64,000 bases of DNA from Janibacter massiliensis (GCF_900289115.1 NZ_LT985196.1:124001-188000), one strand, 5' to 3'. Numbered from the stretch's first letter, positions 15,732 to 25,979 are shown. Notes: generated by a model from the sequence alone, not told the origin. Numbers and translations are program-made.

Positions 15732-16485
15732 CGTCGATCACCGCGGCGAGCCGGGCCGCCTCCTTCGGGTCGTCCGTCACCTGGATGAGCGCGAGGTCCT
15801 TCTCGGACACCACCCCGGCAGGCAGGAGCGTGCTGCGGAACCAGTCGAGCATCCCGCTCCAGAACTCCGTCCCGACGAGGATGATCGGGAAGGAGGTGAC
15901 CTTGCCCGTCTGGACGAGGGTCACGGCCTCGAACAGCTCGTCGAAGGTGCCGAACCCGCCGGGCAGGACGACGAAGCCCTGGCTGTACTTGGCGAACATC
16001 GTCTTCCGGGCGAAGAAGTATCGGAAGTTCACGCCGATCTCGACGTACTCGTTGAGGCCGGACTCGAAGGGCAGCTCGATCCCAAGACCGACGGAGGTGC
16101 CACCAGCCTCGAGGGCGCCCTTGTTCGCCGCCTCCATCGCGCCGGGGCCGCCGCCGGTGATGACGGCGTACCCCTGCTCGACGAGCGCGTCGCCGAGCCG
16201 GACGCCGAGGTCGTACGTCGGGGAGTCCCGCGGCGTGCGGGCGGAGCCGAAGACGGAGATCGCCGGGCCGAGCTCGGCGAGCGCGCCGAACCCCTCGACG
16301 AACTCGGCCTGGATGCGCATCACCCGCCACGGGTCGGTGTGCACCCAGTCGCTGGGGCCCCGGCTGTCGAGGAGGCGCTGGTCCGTCGTCGTGCCGGGGA
16401 CCTTCGACCCCCGGAGGGTGACCGGGCCCTTGAGGTGGGTGTGCCGGCGGCGCGCGGGCTCGGGGGGCGGCGGCTGGATGCTCAT
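15721..16485 (-). CDS. LOG-family Rossmann-fold protein (TIGR00730)
   Basis: 254 aa from the ATG at 16485, with GGAAGGA 7 nt upstream. The family motif PGGFGTFDELFE (PGGxGTxxE) is present, as is VITGGGPGAMEAANKGALEAGG for the nucleotide pocket. These proteins hydrolyse N6-modified AMP or similar nucleoside monophosphates to a free base and ribose phosphate; older annotations call them lysine decarboxylases. It lies 17 bp after dapE and leads into the DivIVA and SRPBCC genes by short overlaps, so these four are likely one operon. Confidence 0.87.
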   Translation of the reverse strand: MSIQPPPPEPARRRHTHLKGPVTLRGSKVPGTTTDQRLLDSRGPSDWVHTDPWRVMRIQAEFVEGFGALAELGPAISVFGSARTPRDSPTYDLGVRLGDALVEQGYAVITGGGPGAMEAANKGALEAGGTSVGLGIELPFESGLNEYVEIGVNFRYFFARKTMFAKYSQGFVVLPGGFGTFDELFEAVTLVQTGKVTSFPIILVGTEFWSGMLDWFRSTLLPAGVVSEKDLALIQVTDDPKEAARLAAVIDDGA

Positions 16486-16502
16486 GCGGGCATCCTTCCC
16501 CA

Positions 16503-17609
16503 TCACGCGAGGACCCACCGCACGAGCGCGGACGCGCACGAGCGCAGCTGGTCCACCGGCACGTGCTCGTCGTCGTGGTGCGCCAGGCCGGGGTCACCGG
16601 GCCCGAAGTTGACGGCCGGCATCCCGAGCGCGGTGAACCGGGCGACGTCGGTCCAGCCCTCCTTCGGCCCGACCTCGACCCCGAGCCCGTCGACGAGGGC
16701 GCGGGCGGCGGGCCGGTCCAGGCCGGGGCGGGCACCCGGGGCGAGGTCGGTGACGACGAGCTCGTGGTCGGGGAAGAGCCCCCGGACGTACGCGAGCGCC
16801 TCCTGCCCGTCCCGGTCGGGCGCGAAGCGGTAGTTGATCGTCACGACGCACTCGTCAGGGATGACGTTGCCCGCGATCCCGCCGCGGATCCCGACCGCCT
16901 GCAGCCCCTCGTGGTACGTCAGGCCGTCCACCTCGACGACGCGTGCGAGGTGCTGCGAGAGCAGGGCGAGCACGTCGGCCGCGTCGTGGATCGCGTTGTG
17001 CCCCTTCCACGGTCGCCCGGAGTGCGCGGCGGTGCCGGTGAGCGTCAGCTCGACCCGCAGCGTCCCCTTGCAACCGCCCTCGATGGTGCCGCCCGTCGGC
17101 TCGAGGAGGACCGCGAGGTCACCGGCGAGCAGGTCGGGGTCCGACGCGACGAGGTGGCCCAGGCCGTTGTGCTCGCTCGCGATCTCCTCCGCGTCGTACA
17201 GGACGACGGTGAGGTCCCGTGGGATGGACCGTCCGGCGGAGAGCGCCTCCTCGACGGCCTGGACGACGGCGAGCTGGACGGCCACCCCGCCCTTCATGTC
17301 GACGGTGCCGCGCCCCCACAGGACCTCCGCCCCGTCCCGGTCCTCGCGGCGGGTGGGCAGGTTCGGCGGGTCGGCCAGGGGCACGGTGTCGACGTGCCCG
17401 GCGAGGACGACGCGCTCCGGGGCCCCGGTGTCCGTCCGGGCGACGAGGACGTTCCCGCGCCGGGTGACCGACCAGCACGACAGCGCGGCCAGGGCCGCCT
17501 CCAGAGCGTCGACGAGGGGCCCCTCGTGGAGGCTGACCGACTCCGCGTCGCACAGGGCGGCAGCGAGGTCGACGACGTCCGCGGACAGGTCGAGGCGGGC
17601 GATCGGCAT
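16503..17609 (-). CDS. dapE: Succinyl-diaminopimelate desuccinylase
   Basis: 368 aa from the ATG at 17609, with TAGAGT 7 nt upstream (leaderless). The M20 metallopeptidase signatures are present: [16 protein letters not shown] with the first metal His/Asp, [17 protein letters not shown] with the bridging Asp, and [22 protein letters not shown] with the catalytic Glu pair. A dimerisation domain (about 170-285) follows. It releases succinate from N-succinyl-LL-diaminopimelate. The divergent dapD gene 70 bp away and dapC further on support the pathway assignment over a generic peptidase. Confidence 0.92.
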   Translation of the reverse strand: MPIARLDLSADVVDLAAALCDAESVSLHEGPLVDALEAALAALSCWSVTRRGNVLVARTDTGAPERVVLAGHVDTVPLADPPNLPTRREDRDGAEVLWGRGTVDMKGGVAVQLAVVQAVEEALSAGRSIPRDLTVVLYDAEEIASEHNGLGHLVASDPDLLAGDLAVLLEPTGGTIEGGCKGTLRVELTLTGTAAHSGRPWKGHNAIHDAADVLALLSQHLARVVEVDGLTYHEGLQAVGIRGGIAGNVIPDECVVTINYRFAPDRDGQEALAYVRGLFPDHELVVTDLAPGARPGLDRPAARALVDGLGVEVGPKEGWTDVARFTALGMPAVNFGPGDPGLAHHDDEHVPVDQLRSCASALVRWVLA

Positions 17610-17679
17610 GCCGGCCACTCTACGGACGCCCCGCCGCCCGATTCGTGGTCCGCCCGTGCCCTCCTTACCCTTGGGCACC
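17610..17679. promoter_or_regulatory. Divergent dapE/dapD promoter region
   Basis: The 70-bp gap holds TAGAGT on the minus strand (17617-17622), 7 nt before the dapE ATG, and TACCCT on the plus strand (17666-17671), 8 nt before the dapD ATG. Neither gene has a Shine-Dalgarno sequence, so both are probably leaderless. Confidence 0.55.
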
Positions 17680-18612
17680 ATGACGAGCGACGCACGCACC
17701 GCCTGGGGCCACGGCCTCGCCACGACGACCGACACCGGCCAGGTCCTCGACACGTGGTTCCCCGCGCCCGCCCTCGGCGCCGCCGACGGCACCGCCGCCC
17801 CGGCCGAGCTCGCGGCGCTCGTGACCACCGACGGGGCCCGTGGGGTGCGCACCGCGGTCGTCACCATCGAGATCGACCTCGACGCCGCCCCCGCCTCCAC
17901 GAGCGACGCGTACCTGCGCCTGCACCTGCTCTCCCACCGTCTCGTCGAGCCGAACACGATCAACCTCGACGGCCTGTTCGGGGTGCTGCCGAACGTCGTG
18001 TGGACCGATCGCGGCCCGTGCGCCGTCGAGGGCTTCGAGTCGACGCGCGCTCGGCTGCGGGCGACCGGGCACGTCACCGTCCTCTCGGTCGACAAGTTCC
18101 CGCGGATGGTCGACTACGTCACCCCGTCGGGCGTGCGCGTGGCCGACGCGGACCGGGTCCGGCTCGGGGCGCACCTGGCCCCCGGCACCACCGTCATGCA
18201 CGAGGGCTTCGTCAACTTCAACGCCGGCACGCTCGGCAGCTCGATGGTCGAGGGACGGATCAGCCAGGGCGTCGTCGTCGGCGACGGCTCCGACATCGGT
18301 GGCGGCGCGTCGACGATGGGCACCCTGTCCGGCGGCGGTACCCAGCGCGTCTCGATCGGTCGGCGGTGCCTCGTCGGCGCCGAGGCGGGCGTCGGCATCG
18401 CGCTCGGTGACGACTGCGTCGTCGAGGCCGGCCTCTACCTCACGGCCGGTACGAAGGTGACGATGCCCGACGGCTCCGTCGTCAAGGCCCGGGACCTGTC
18501 CGGGGCGAGCAACGTCCTCTTCCTGCGCGACAGCGTGAGCGGGACGGTCCTCGCCAAGGAGCGTGAGGGCCACGGCATCGTCCTCAACGACGCCCTCCAC
18601 GCGAACGACTGA
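17680..18612 (+). CDS. dapD: Tetrahydrodipicolinate N-succinyltransferase
   Basis: 310 aa. The ATG at 17680 gives the actinobacterial DapD N-terminus ([22 protein letters not shown]). The C-terminal half is a left-handed beta helix of hexapeptide repeats: [52 protein letters not shown] read in parts, then [20 protein letters not shown]. It transfers succinyl from succinyl-CoA to tetrahydrodipicolinate in lysine and diaminopimelate synthesis. It is divergent from dapE. Confidence 0.93.
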   Translation: MTSDARTAWGHGLATTTDTGQVLDTWFPAPALGAADGTAAPAELAALVTTDGARGVRTAVVTIEIDLDAAPASTSDAYLRLHLLSHRLVEPNTINLDGLFGVLPNVVWTDRGPCAVEGFESTRARLRATGHVTVLSVDKFPRMVDYVTPSGVRVADADRVRLGAHLAPGTTVMHEGFVNFNAGTLGSSMVEGRISQGVVVGDGSDIGGGASTMGTLSGGGTQRVSIGRRCLVGAEAGVGIALGDDCVVEAGLYLTAGTKVTMPDGSVVKARDLSGASNVLFLRDSVSGTVLAKEREGHGIVLNDALHAND

Positions 18613-18626
18613 GCCTCCCGGGACCG

Positions 18627-19502
18627 ATGGACCACCGCGACACCCACCGCGACCCGGACGGCCCCGGGTGGCGCCGCTGGTTCGTCCCGCTCGTCGCCGC
18701 TCTCGTGGTCGTCGGGCTGATCGGCCTCGGGGTCCACCTGGGTGTCGAGCGCGTCCGCGGCCTCGTCACCCCGACGTGCCGGGCGGCCGCAGCGGGGCGG
18801 ACCGCGGCGCTCGACCCGGAGCAGACGCACAACGCGGCCGTCATCGCCGCCGTGGCGCAGCGGCGGGGGCTGCCGCCGCGGGCCGTGACGATCGCGCTCG
18901 CGACGGCGATCCAGGAGTCGAAGCTGCGGAACATCACGTACGGCGACCGGGACTCGGTCGGCCTGTTCCAGCAGCGGCCGAGCCAGGGCTGGGGCAACCG
19001 CGCGCAGATCCTCGACCCGGCCTACGCCGCCAACCGCTTCTACGACGCCCTCGTGCGGATCGAGGGCTACGAGGACATGCGGATCACGGAGATCGCCCAG
19101 CGGGTCCAGCGCAGCGCCTATCCCGAGGCCTACGCCGACCACGAGTGGGAGGGGCGGGTGTACGCCTCCAACCTCACCGGCCACACCGAGAGCGGTCTCG
19201 GCTGCCGGCTCAAGGACCCCGACGGCCCCGGGGACGCCTCCCGCCTGAGCGCGGCGTTGTCGGAGGAGCTCGGCGTCCGGGGGACGGCCACCGGCCGTGA
19301 CGTCACCGTGGCCGCGGCCTCCCGGCGGCAGGCGTGGGCCGTGGGCACGTGGGCGGTCGCGCAGGCGCAGGCCCGTCGCACCACCTCGGTCACCGTCGGC
19401 GACCGGGTGTGGACGCGGGCGCGCGGCGAGGAGGCGTGGTCGTGGCAGCAGGCCTCCGACCCGCTGCCGGAGCAGCAGGTGCGGATCACCGTCGCCGGAT
19501 GA
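18627..19502 (+). CDS. Membrane-anchored lysozyme-like (transglycosylase-fold) protein
   Basis: 291 aa. A transmembrane segment (WFVPLVAALVVVGLIGLGVHLGV, about residues 19-41) anchors an extracellular domain. The segment VTIALATAIQESKLRNITYGDRDSVGLFQQRPSQGWG looks like a lysozyme/lytic-transglycosylase core, with the Glu of IQESK in the catalytic position and GLFQQRPSQGWG like the SLT GLMQI motif. A C-terminal 100 residues follow with no known domain. Homologues are often mislabelled as heavy-metal transporters. A role in peptidoglycan is inferred and fits the diaminopimelate genes next to it. Confidence 0.7.
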   Translation: MDHRDTHRDPDGPGWRRWFVPLVAALVVVGLIGLGVHLGVERVRGLVTPTCRAAAAGRTAALDPEQTHNAAVIAAVAQRRGLPPRAVTIALATAIQESKLRNITYGDRDSVGLFQQRPSQGWGNRAQILDPAYAANRFYDALVRIEGYEDMRITEIAQRVQRSAYPEAYADHEWEGRVYASNLTGHTESGLGCRLKDPDGPGDASRLSAALSEELGVRGTATGRDVTVAAASRRQAWAVGTWAVAQAQARRTTSVTVGDRVWTRARGEEAWSWQQASDPLPEQQVRITVAG

Positions 19503-19547
19503 CCGGACCCCGGTCGTGACCGGGGCGGTCACGACCGGGGTCCGGTC
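19501..19547. terminator. Bidirectional 21-bp-stem terminator between convergent genes
   Basis: Bases 19501-19521 are perfectly complementary to 19527-19547 around a 5-nt loop. It serves the plus-strand lysozyme-like gene, whose stop codon it touches, and the minus-strand citrate synthase gene, 16 bp away. Confidence 0.88.
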
Positions 19548-19562
19548 CTGCAGGGGGATGGG

Positions 19563-20861
<1,299 letters not shown>

Positions 20862-21005
20862 GTCATCCGTCCTTGTCGCGGGCCGCCCGGTCGGCGGCGG
20901 GTGCGTCGTACCCCCGGTCGCGCGGGGCACGGGATCACCTCGAACCTACACCTGACGTGGCGCGGCCCACGCCCGACCGCCGCCGACGGGCACCGCACGG
21001 GCTGC

Positions 21006-22127
21006 TCAGCGCCGACGGGTGAGCCGCTCCACGGCGGTCGCGATCCGCTCGTCGGACGCGGTGAGCGCGACACGGACGTGCCGACGGCCGGCGGCGCCGT
21101 AGAAGGCGCCCGGCGCCACGAGGATGCCGGCGGCGCACAGCCGGTCGAGCGTGTCCCAGCAGTCCTCGTCCGCCGTAGCCCAGAGGTACAGGCCCGCCTC
21201 GGAGTGCTCGATCCGCAGGTCGAAGGCCTCGAGAGCGGGCCGGAGCGCATCGCGGCGGGCGCGGTACCGCTCCTTCTGCTCGGCCACGTGGGCGTCGTCG
21301 GTCACCGCGGCGAGCAGCGCCGCCTGGACCGGTGCGGGCACGATCATCCCGGCGTGCTTGCGGACCTCGAGGATCCGCCTGACGAGCGCGGCGTCGCCGG
21401 CGACGAAGGCCGCCCGGTACCCGGCGAGGTTGCTCTGCTTGCTCGTCGAGTACACGGCGAGCAGGCCGGTGTGGTCACCGTCGCAGACCCGCGGGTCGAG
21501 GATGCTCGGGGTGCTCGGGCCGTCCGCATCCGGGCGCCAGTCGAGCGCTGCGTAGCACTCGTCGCTCGCGACGACGACGCCGTGCTGCCGCGCCCACCCG
21601 ACGACCTTGCGCAGGTGATCGACACCGAGGACCTTGCCCGTCGGGTTCCCCGGGCTGTTGACCCACAGCAGCTTCGGCGTGCGGGACGGGGTCGGCGGCC
21701 CGAACGCCGCGAGGCCGTCGACGACGACCGGATCGGCACCCGCGAGGCGCGCGCCGACGTCGTAGGTCGGGTACGCGACGGCGGGGATGCCGACGACGTC
21801 CCCGGGGCCGAGGCCCAGGAGCGTCGGCAGCCAGGCGACGAGCTCCTTGCTCCCGATCGTCGGCAGGACCGAGTCGGCGTCGACCCCGGGGCAGCCGCGG
21901 GTGCGCTCGAACCAAGCGGCAACCGCCTCCCGGAGCGCGGGCGTCCCCCACGTCGTCGGGTACCCGGGGGCGTCGGCGGCCCGCCGCAGGGCGTCCTGGA
22001 GGACGGCGGGCGTCGGGTCGACCGGGGTCCCGACGGAGAGGTCGACGATCCCACCGGGAACGGCACTCGCCCGCTCCTTGTACGAAGCGAGCGAGTCCCA
22101 GGGGAAGTCGGGGAGCGTCAGCGCCAC
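21006..22127 (-). CDS. dapC: N-succinyldiaminopimelate aminotransferase
   Basis: 373 aa fold-type I aminotransferase. Motifs include DLSVGTPVDPTP, GYPTTWGTPALREAVAAWF, WVNSPGNPTGKVLG (PLP-pocket Asn), VVASDECYAALDW (PLP ring Asp) and STSKQSNLAGYRAAFVAG, where the Lys forms the aldimine. This actinobacterial DapC type is typically coded directly after ferredoxin fdxA, as here (10 bp apart). It gives the missing transamination step between dapD and dapE in the same window. Confidence 0.92.
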   Translation of the reverse strand: MALTLPDFPWDSLASYKERASAVPGGIVDLSVGTPVDPTPAVLQDALRRAADAPGYPTTWGTPALREAVAAWFERTRGCPGVDADSVLPTIGSKELVAWLPTLLGLGPGDVVGIPAVAYPTYDVGARLAGADPVVVDGLAAFGPPTPSRTPKLLWVNSPGNPTGKVLGVDHLRKVVGWARQHGVVVASDECYAALDWRPDADGPSTPSILDPRVCDGDHTGLLAVYSTSKQSNLAGYRAAFVAGDAALVRRILEVRKHAGMIVPAPVQAALLAAVTDDAHVAEQKERYRARRDALRPALEAFDLRIEHSEAGLYLWATADEDCWDTLDRLCAAGILVAPGAFYGAAGRRHVRVALTASDERIATAVERLTRRR

Positions 22128-22137
22128 GGGGCGCCTG

Positions 22138-22464
22138 TCACTCGTCGTGCGACTGCGGCGGGAGCGCCTTGATCAGGGGGTGGTCCTTGGCGATGAGGCC
22201 CATCTTCGCCGCGCCGCCGGGGCTGCCGAGGTCGTCGAAGAACTCGACGTTGGCCTTGTAGTACTCGGCCCACTCCTCGGGGACGTCGTCCTCGTAGTAG
22301 ATCGCCTCGACGGGGCAGACGGGCTCGCACGCACCGCAGTCGACGCACTCGTCGGGGTGGATGTAGAGGCTGCGCTCACCCTCGTAGATGCAGTCGACCG
22401 GGCACTCGTCGATGCAGGCCTTGTCCTTGAGGTCGACACAGGGCTGCGCGATCACGTACGTCAT
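22138..22464 (-). CDS. fdxA: 7Fe ferredoxin (3Fe-4S/4Fe-4S)
   Basis: 108 aa. The N-terminus MTYVIAQPCVDLKDKACIDECPVDCIYEG holds the 3Fe-4S ligands, and CVDCGACEPVCPVEAIYYEDD holds the 4Fe-4S set, followed by the family C-terminal helix region (WAEYYKANVEFFDDLGSPGGA). It is a small soluble electron carrier. The start at 22464 follows TAGTAT by exactly 7 nt, so the mRNA is probably leaderless. dapC follows 10 bp downstream, a conserved actinobacterial pair. Confidence 0.95.
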   Translation of the reverse strand: MTYVIAQPCVDLKDKACIDECPVDCIYEGERSLYIHPDECVDCGACEPVCPVEAIYYEDDVPEEWAEYYKANVEFFDDLGSPGGAAKMGLIAKDHPLIKALPPQSHDE

Positions 22465-22485
22465 GCCGCACATACTATTCGGGCC
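22465..22485. promoter_or_regulatory. Shared divergent promoter of fdxA and the SH3-like gene
   Basis: Only 21 bp lie between the two start codons. The 7-bp core ATACTAT (22472-22478) reads TACTAT on the plus strand and TAGTAT on the minus strand. Each is followed by exactly 7 nt and a start codon (GTG at 22486; ATG at 22464). One symmetric -10 element can thus serve both leaderless genes. Confidence 0.7.
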
Positions 22486-22740
22486 GTGCGCGACGCCGAC
22501 GACGGACCGGCCCCGGCACGTCGCGACCCCGCAGACGGCCTCGTACCAGGCCTGCGCGCCGCCGTCCGGCACCGTCTGCCCGAGCGGGACCCGGCGACCG
22601 GCGCCTCGCTCACGGACACCGTCGGGGACGTCATCACGATCGATGCTGAGACGGTGACGCTGCGGACCCGGCGACGCGGTGACGTCGTCGTCGAGCGCTC
22701 CCGCATCACCGCCGCCCGGGTCGTGCCCGCCCGCGACTGA
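22486..22740 (+). CDS. Small SH3-like domain protein (N-terminal domain of actinobacterial GNAT proteins)
   Basis: 84 aa from a GTG at 22486. The region LRAAVRHRLPERDPATGASLTDTVGDVITIDAETVTLRTRRRGDVVVERSRITAARVVPAR, read in parts, has the beta-barrel pattern (V-R-RLP....LTD.VG.v..id..tvt..TRRG.vvv.R..I.aAr.VP.R) that precedes the acetyltransferase domain in a family of actinobacterial GNAT proteins. Here the acetyltransferase domain is missing and the gene stops after the barrel. It may be a stand-alone binding domain or what is left of a larger gene. It is 18 bp from the convergent PPTase gene. Confidence 0.65.
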   Translation: MRDADDGPAPARRDPADGLVPGLRAAVRHRLPERDPATGASLTDTVGDVITIDAETVTLRTRRRGDVVVERSRITAARVVPARD

Positions 22741-22758
22741 CCCGCACCCGGCGCGGTG

Positions 22759-23319
22759 TCACCCCTCGCGCCGCAGCCGGGCGAGCGGCTCGTTCGCCCG
22801 GCGGTGACGGACCGTCGGCGGGGCCGGGGCGACCACGGCGAGCGCGCCGGTGTACCCGGGCAGGGGCGCCTCGAGCGCGACCAGCGCCCCCTCGTCGCCG
22901 GCCTTGAGCACCGCCTCGTCGACCACCCAGCGGTCCCGGCGCCGGCGTTCCCCGGGGTCGGCACCGTCCTCGACGCGCTCGAGGTCGACGCCGACCGGGA
23001 CGTCCGCCGCGGCGACGACGACGAGGACACCCGCGTGCGACAGCGACAGGTGCGGGCCGCCGGCGACGACCGGCCTCCCGTGGGGCTCACCGCAGTCCGG
23101 GCAGGTCCGGGTGAGCTCGACCTCGCCCGCCTTGCGCCCGCGTCGGTCGGCCGCGGCGATCCGCAGCAGCGCGGAGCCGACGAGGAAGCGACCGGCGGCG
23201 GCTCCGGCCCCGAGCCCCTCGAGCCTCCGGCTCTCGGCCGCCGTGAGGCAGCCAGCGAGAGCGATGTCGGCAGACGTCAACGTGGCCCACCACACGTCCA
23301 CCTGCGCACCGTTCGTCAT
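22759..23319 (-). CDS. 4'-phosphopantetheinyl transferase, Sfp-like (short)
   Basis: 186 aa. The two diagnostic PPTase motifs are present: VGVDLE (residues 109-114, metal-binding Asp and Glu) and WVVDEAVLKA (131-140, with Glu135 and Lys139). The CoA-contact stretch HLSLSHAG lies at 90-97. It moves phosphopantetheine from CoA to a carrier-protein serine. It is shorter than Sfp (about 220 aa). It is divergent from, and only 23 bp away from, an 878-aa protein that contains one carrier domain, its most likely client. An iron box lies in the gap, so it should be iron-repressed. Confidence 0.85.
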   Translation of the reverse strand: MTNGAQVDVWWATLTSADIALAGCLTAAESRRLEGLGAGAAAGRFLVGSALLRIAAADRRGRKAGEVELTRTCPDCGEPHGRPVVAGGPHLSLSHAGVLVVVAAADVPVGVDLERVEDGADPGERRRRDRWVVDEAVLKAGDEGALVALEAPLPGYTGALAVVAPAPPTVRHRRANEPLARLRREG

Positions 23320-23323
23320 GGGG

Positions 23324-23342
23324 CAAGGTTAGGCTTACCTAC
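23324..23342. promoter_or_regulatory. DtxR/IdeR-type iron box overlapping divergent promoters
   Basis: CAAGGTTAGGCTTACCTAC matches the 19-bp iron-box consensus TTAGGTTAGGCTAACCTAA at 15 positions, with a strong dyad AGGTTAGGCTTACCT. Inside it, plus-strand TAGGCT (23330-23335) is 7 nt before the ATG at 23343, and minus-strand TAACCT is 6 nt before the ATG at 23319. An Fe(II)-loaded repressor bound here would block both genes. Confidence 0.85.
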
Positions 23343-25979
23343 ATGACGGTGGTCGAGGAGGTGCGCCCGCTGGCGGCGCCGACGGCGGGGCCGTCCCTGG
23401 ACCTCCTCGGCGAGCAGCACGACGACGTCCGCTCCGCGGTCGTCCTGCCCGGCGGACGGGTCCTCGACCGCGGCCAGCTCCGCACCCGGGTCATCGCTGC
23501 CGCCGCCCACCTGCCGGACGCGGCGGACGGGCGCCGCCTCGTCCACGTCCCCCTGAGCCGGGACCTCGACGCCGTCGTCGCCCACCTCGCCGTCCTCGCT
23601 GCCGGGCACGTGGGTCTCGTCACCGCCCCCGACGCACCGCAGGACCTCCTCGACCGCTGGTCACCGGACGTCCGTGCGACGGGCGAGGGCGCCATCCCCT
23701 TCGAGGTCGACCGCGGCGGCCCGCGCCATCTGCTCCACGACGACCTCGCGCTGCTCCTCCCGACCTCGGGCTCGACCGGCTCACCGAAGCTCGTCCGCCT
23801 GTCGCGCGAGGGCCTCCTGTCCAACGCGCGGGCCATCGCCGCCTCGCTCGGGCTGCGGGAGGGGGACGTCGCGCTGACGACGCTCCCGCTGCACTACTGC
23901 TTCGGCCTCTCGGTGCTGCACAGCCAGCTCGTCTGCGGCGGCGGCATCGCGCTCACCGACGCCTCGGTCACCGACCCGGCCGCCTGGGACCTGGCCCGGA
24001 CGGCGGACGTGTCCGTCGTCCCGGCCGTCCCGCACACCCTCCGGCTGCTCGAGCACACCGACCACCTCGACACCCTCCCGAGCCTCCGCCTGGTCACCCA
24101 GGCCGGCGGCGGGCTGCCCGCCGAGGAGGTCCGCGCCTGGTCCCGCCGCGGCCGGGCCGCCGGGTGGGGCCTGGCCGTCATGTACGGCCAGACGGAGGCG
24201 ACGGCACGGATCGCCGTCCACCGGCCGGAGGAGGTCGCCGCCGCCCCAGGGCTCGTCGGTCGCCCCGTCCCCGGGACGACGGTGCGGCTGGACGGGTCGG
24301 TGGACGGGGCAGCCGAGCTGAGCGCGCGCGCCGGACGACCCGTCGGCGAGCTCGTCGTCGAGGGCCCCGGGGTGATGCTCGGCTACGCCCACGAGCCGGC
24401 CGACCTCGCGCTCGGTCGGATGGTGCCGGAGCTGCGCACCGGCGATCTCGCCTCGGTCACGCCCGACGGCCGCCTCCGGATCCACGGGCGGCGCAGCGGG
24501 TTCGCGAAGATCATGGGCCTGCGCATCGACCTCGCCGCCGTCGAGTCACGGTTGCGCGCCGCCGGCCTGGAGACCTGCGTGACGAGCGACGACGCCGTCC
24601 TGCGCGTCACCACCACGTCCGGGCCCGACCGCGCCGCGCGGGTGGCGGCCTCCGCCGCAGGGCTCGCCCCGGCCAACGTGTCGGTCGCGCTCGTCGACGA
24701 GCTGCCCCGGCTGCCCAGCGGCAAGGTGGACCGGATGGCGGCCGCGGCCGCGCACGACCGACCGCCCGCCCGCGGTCGGCGGACCCGGCACGCCGGCCGC
24801 GAGGGCGCCGTGCCAGCGGCGGAACGGGTCGCCGCCGTCGTCGAGGGGGCGCTGGGCCGCCCGGTCGACCTCGAGCTCTCGTTCGCCGCCCAGGGCGGCG
24901 ACTCGTTCACGCTCGTGCCGGTGAGCCTCGGCCTGACCGACGTCCTCGGCCCCCTCCCGCGCGGTTGGCAGCACCGCCCGCTGCGCGAGCTCCTCGAGCG
25001 CCCGGCCCCGACCGGCTCAGCGCGCTGGAGCACGGTCGAGACCTCCATGGTGCTCCGTGCGCTGGCGGTCCTGACCATCTGCGCAACCCACGCGACGGTG
25101 GTCGACGTGCCCGGCGGGGCGCACACCCTCCTGGCGATCGCCGGCGCGAACCTCGCCGGGCTCACCCTGTCCGCACCCTCGGTCGGCGAGCTGCTCGCCC
25201 GGACGGCCCGGTCGGTCCGCGCCATCGCGATCCCCTCGATGCTTGTCGCCCTGCTGGTCCATCTCGCCACCGGGGCCTACGGCTGGGAGAACGTGCTCCT
25301 GCTCAACTGGGCCATCGGAACCGTCGAGTGGGGCCCGCGGATCGAGCTCTGGTTCGTCGAGGCGATGCTGGCGTGCACCGTCGCCGTCGCGGGCGCGGTC
25401 GCGCTCGTCCGGGCCCTGCCCGATCTCGTCCCGACTCGCTGGCGGGATCCGGTCCGCAGCGCCGTGGGACTCGCCGCGCGCCACCGTTGGGCGCTCGCCC
25501 TCGGGTGCACCGCGATCGCCCTCGTTCCCCGCTTCGCTCTCGTGCCCGACGGCACGGGCCCGACCCGCGGCACGCCGCCCACCGTGCTGTGGCTCGTCCT
25601 CGCCGGGGTGACCCTCGGTCTCGCCCGCCGACGTCGCGAGTCCCTCATCACCCTCGCCGTCGTCGCCGCGGGGGGCGCCACCTTCTTCCCCGACCCCCAG
25701 CGCAACGCGACCGTCCTCGCTGGGATCGCGCTCCTGGGGCTCGTCCCCCACGTGCGGGTCCCACGAGCCCTCGTGCCCGCGCTCGGAGCGCTCGCCGCCG
25801 CCTCGCTGCACATCTACCTCGTCCAGTTCCACGTCCTGGGGCGCGTCGGGCACTCCTGGACCGGCGTCGTCGCCTCGCTGGCCGTCGGCCTCGCGTACTG
25901 GGCGCTCGCCCGTGCCGTCAGCACCGCCTGGCGCACCGCTCGGGTCCCGTCCCCCTCCCCGACCCCGACCACCACCTGA
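23343..25979 (+). CDS. Adenylation - carrier - membrane acyltransferase (AT3) fusion protein
   Basis: 878 aa, three parts. (1) An AMP-forming adenylation domain, residues about 15-470: TSGSTGSPKL (141-150), YGQTEA (281-286), RTGDLA (365-370) and LPRLPSGKVDR with Lys461. (2) A carrier domain, about 490-555, with the phosphopantetheine Ser521 in QGGDSF. (3) A polytopic acyltransferase-3-like membrane domain, about 565-865, beginning LRALAVLTICATHATVV with the usual Arg and His and later WFVEAMLAC. The chain reads as: activate an acid, load it on the carrier, pass it to an acceptor at or across the membrane. There is no condensation domain. An iron box sits on its promoter, its PPTase is divergent, and ferric-transport genes follow after 20 bp. 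The acid and the acceptor are unknown. Confidence 0.85.
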   Translation: MTVVEEVRPLAAPTAGPSLDLLGEQHDDVRSAVVLPGGRVLDRGQLRTRVIAAAAHLPDAADGRRLVHVPLSRDLDAVVAHLAVLAAGHVGLVTAPDAPQDLLDRWSPDVRATGEGAIPFEVDRGGPRHLLHDDLALLLPTSGSTGSPKLVRLSREGLLSNARAIAASLGLREGDVALTTLPLHYCFGLSVLHSQLVCGGGIALTDASVTDPAAWDLARTADVSVVPAVPHTLRLLEHTDHLDTLPSLRLVTQAGGGLPAEEVRAWSRRGRAAGWGLAVMYGQTEATARIAVHRPEEVAAAPGLVGRPVPGTTVRLDGSVDGAAELSARAGRPVGELVVEGPGVMLGYAHEPADLALGRMVPELRTGDLASVTPDGRLRIHGRRSGFAKIMGLRIDLAAVESRLRAAGLETCVTSDDAVLRVTTTSGPDRAARVAASAAGLAPANVSVALVDELPRLPSGKVDRMAAAAAHDRPPARGRRTRHAGREGAVPAAERVAAVVEGALGRPVDLELSFAAQGGDSFTLVPVSLGLTDVLGPLPRGWQHRPLRELLERPAPTGSARWSTVETSMVLRALAVLTICATHATVVDVPGGAHTLLAIAGANLAGLTLSAPSVGELLARTARSVRAIAIPSMLVALLVHLATGAYGWENVLLLNWAIGTVEWGPRIELWFVEAMLACTVAVAGAVALVRALPDLVPTRWRDPVRSAVGLAARHRWALALGCTAIALVPRFALVPDGTGPTRGTPPTVLWLVLAGVTLGLARRRRESLITLAVVAAGGATFFPDPQRNATVLAGIALLGLVPHVRVPRALVPALGALAAASLHIYLVQFHVLGRVGHSWTGVVASLAVGLAYWALARAVSTAWRTARVPSPSPTPTTT

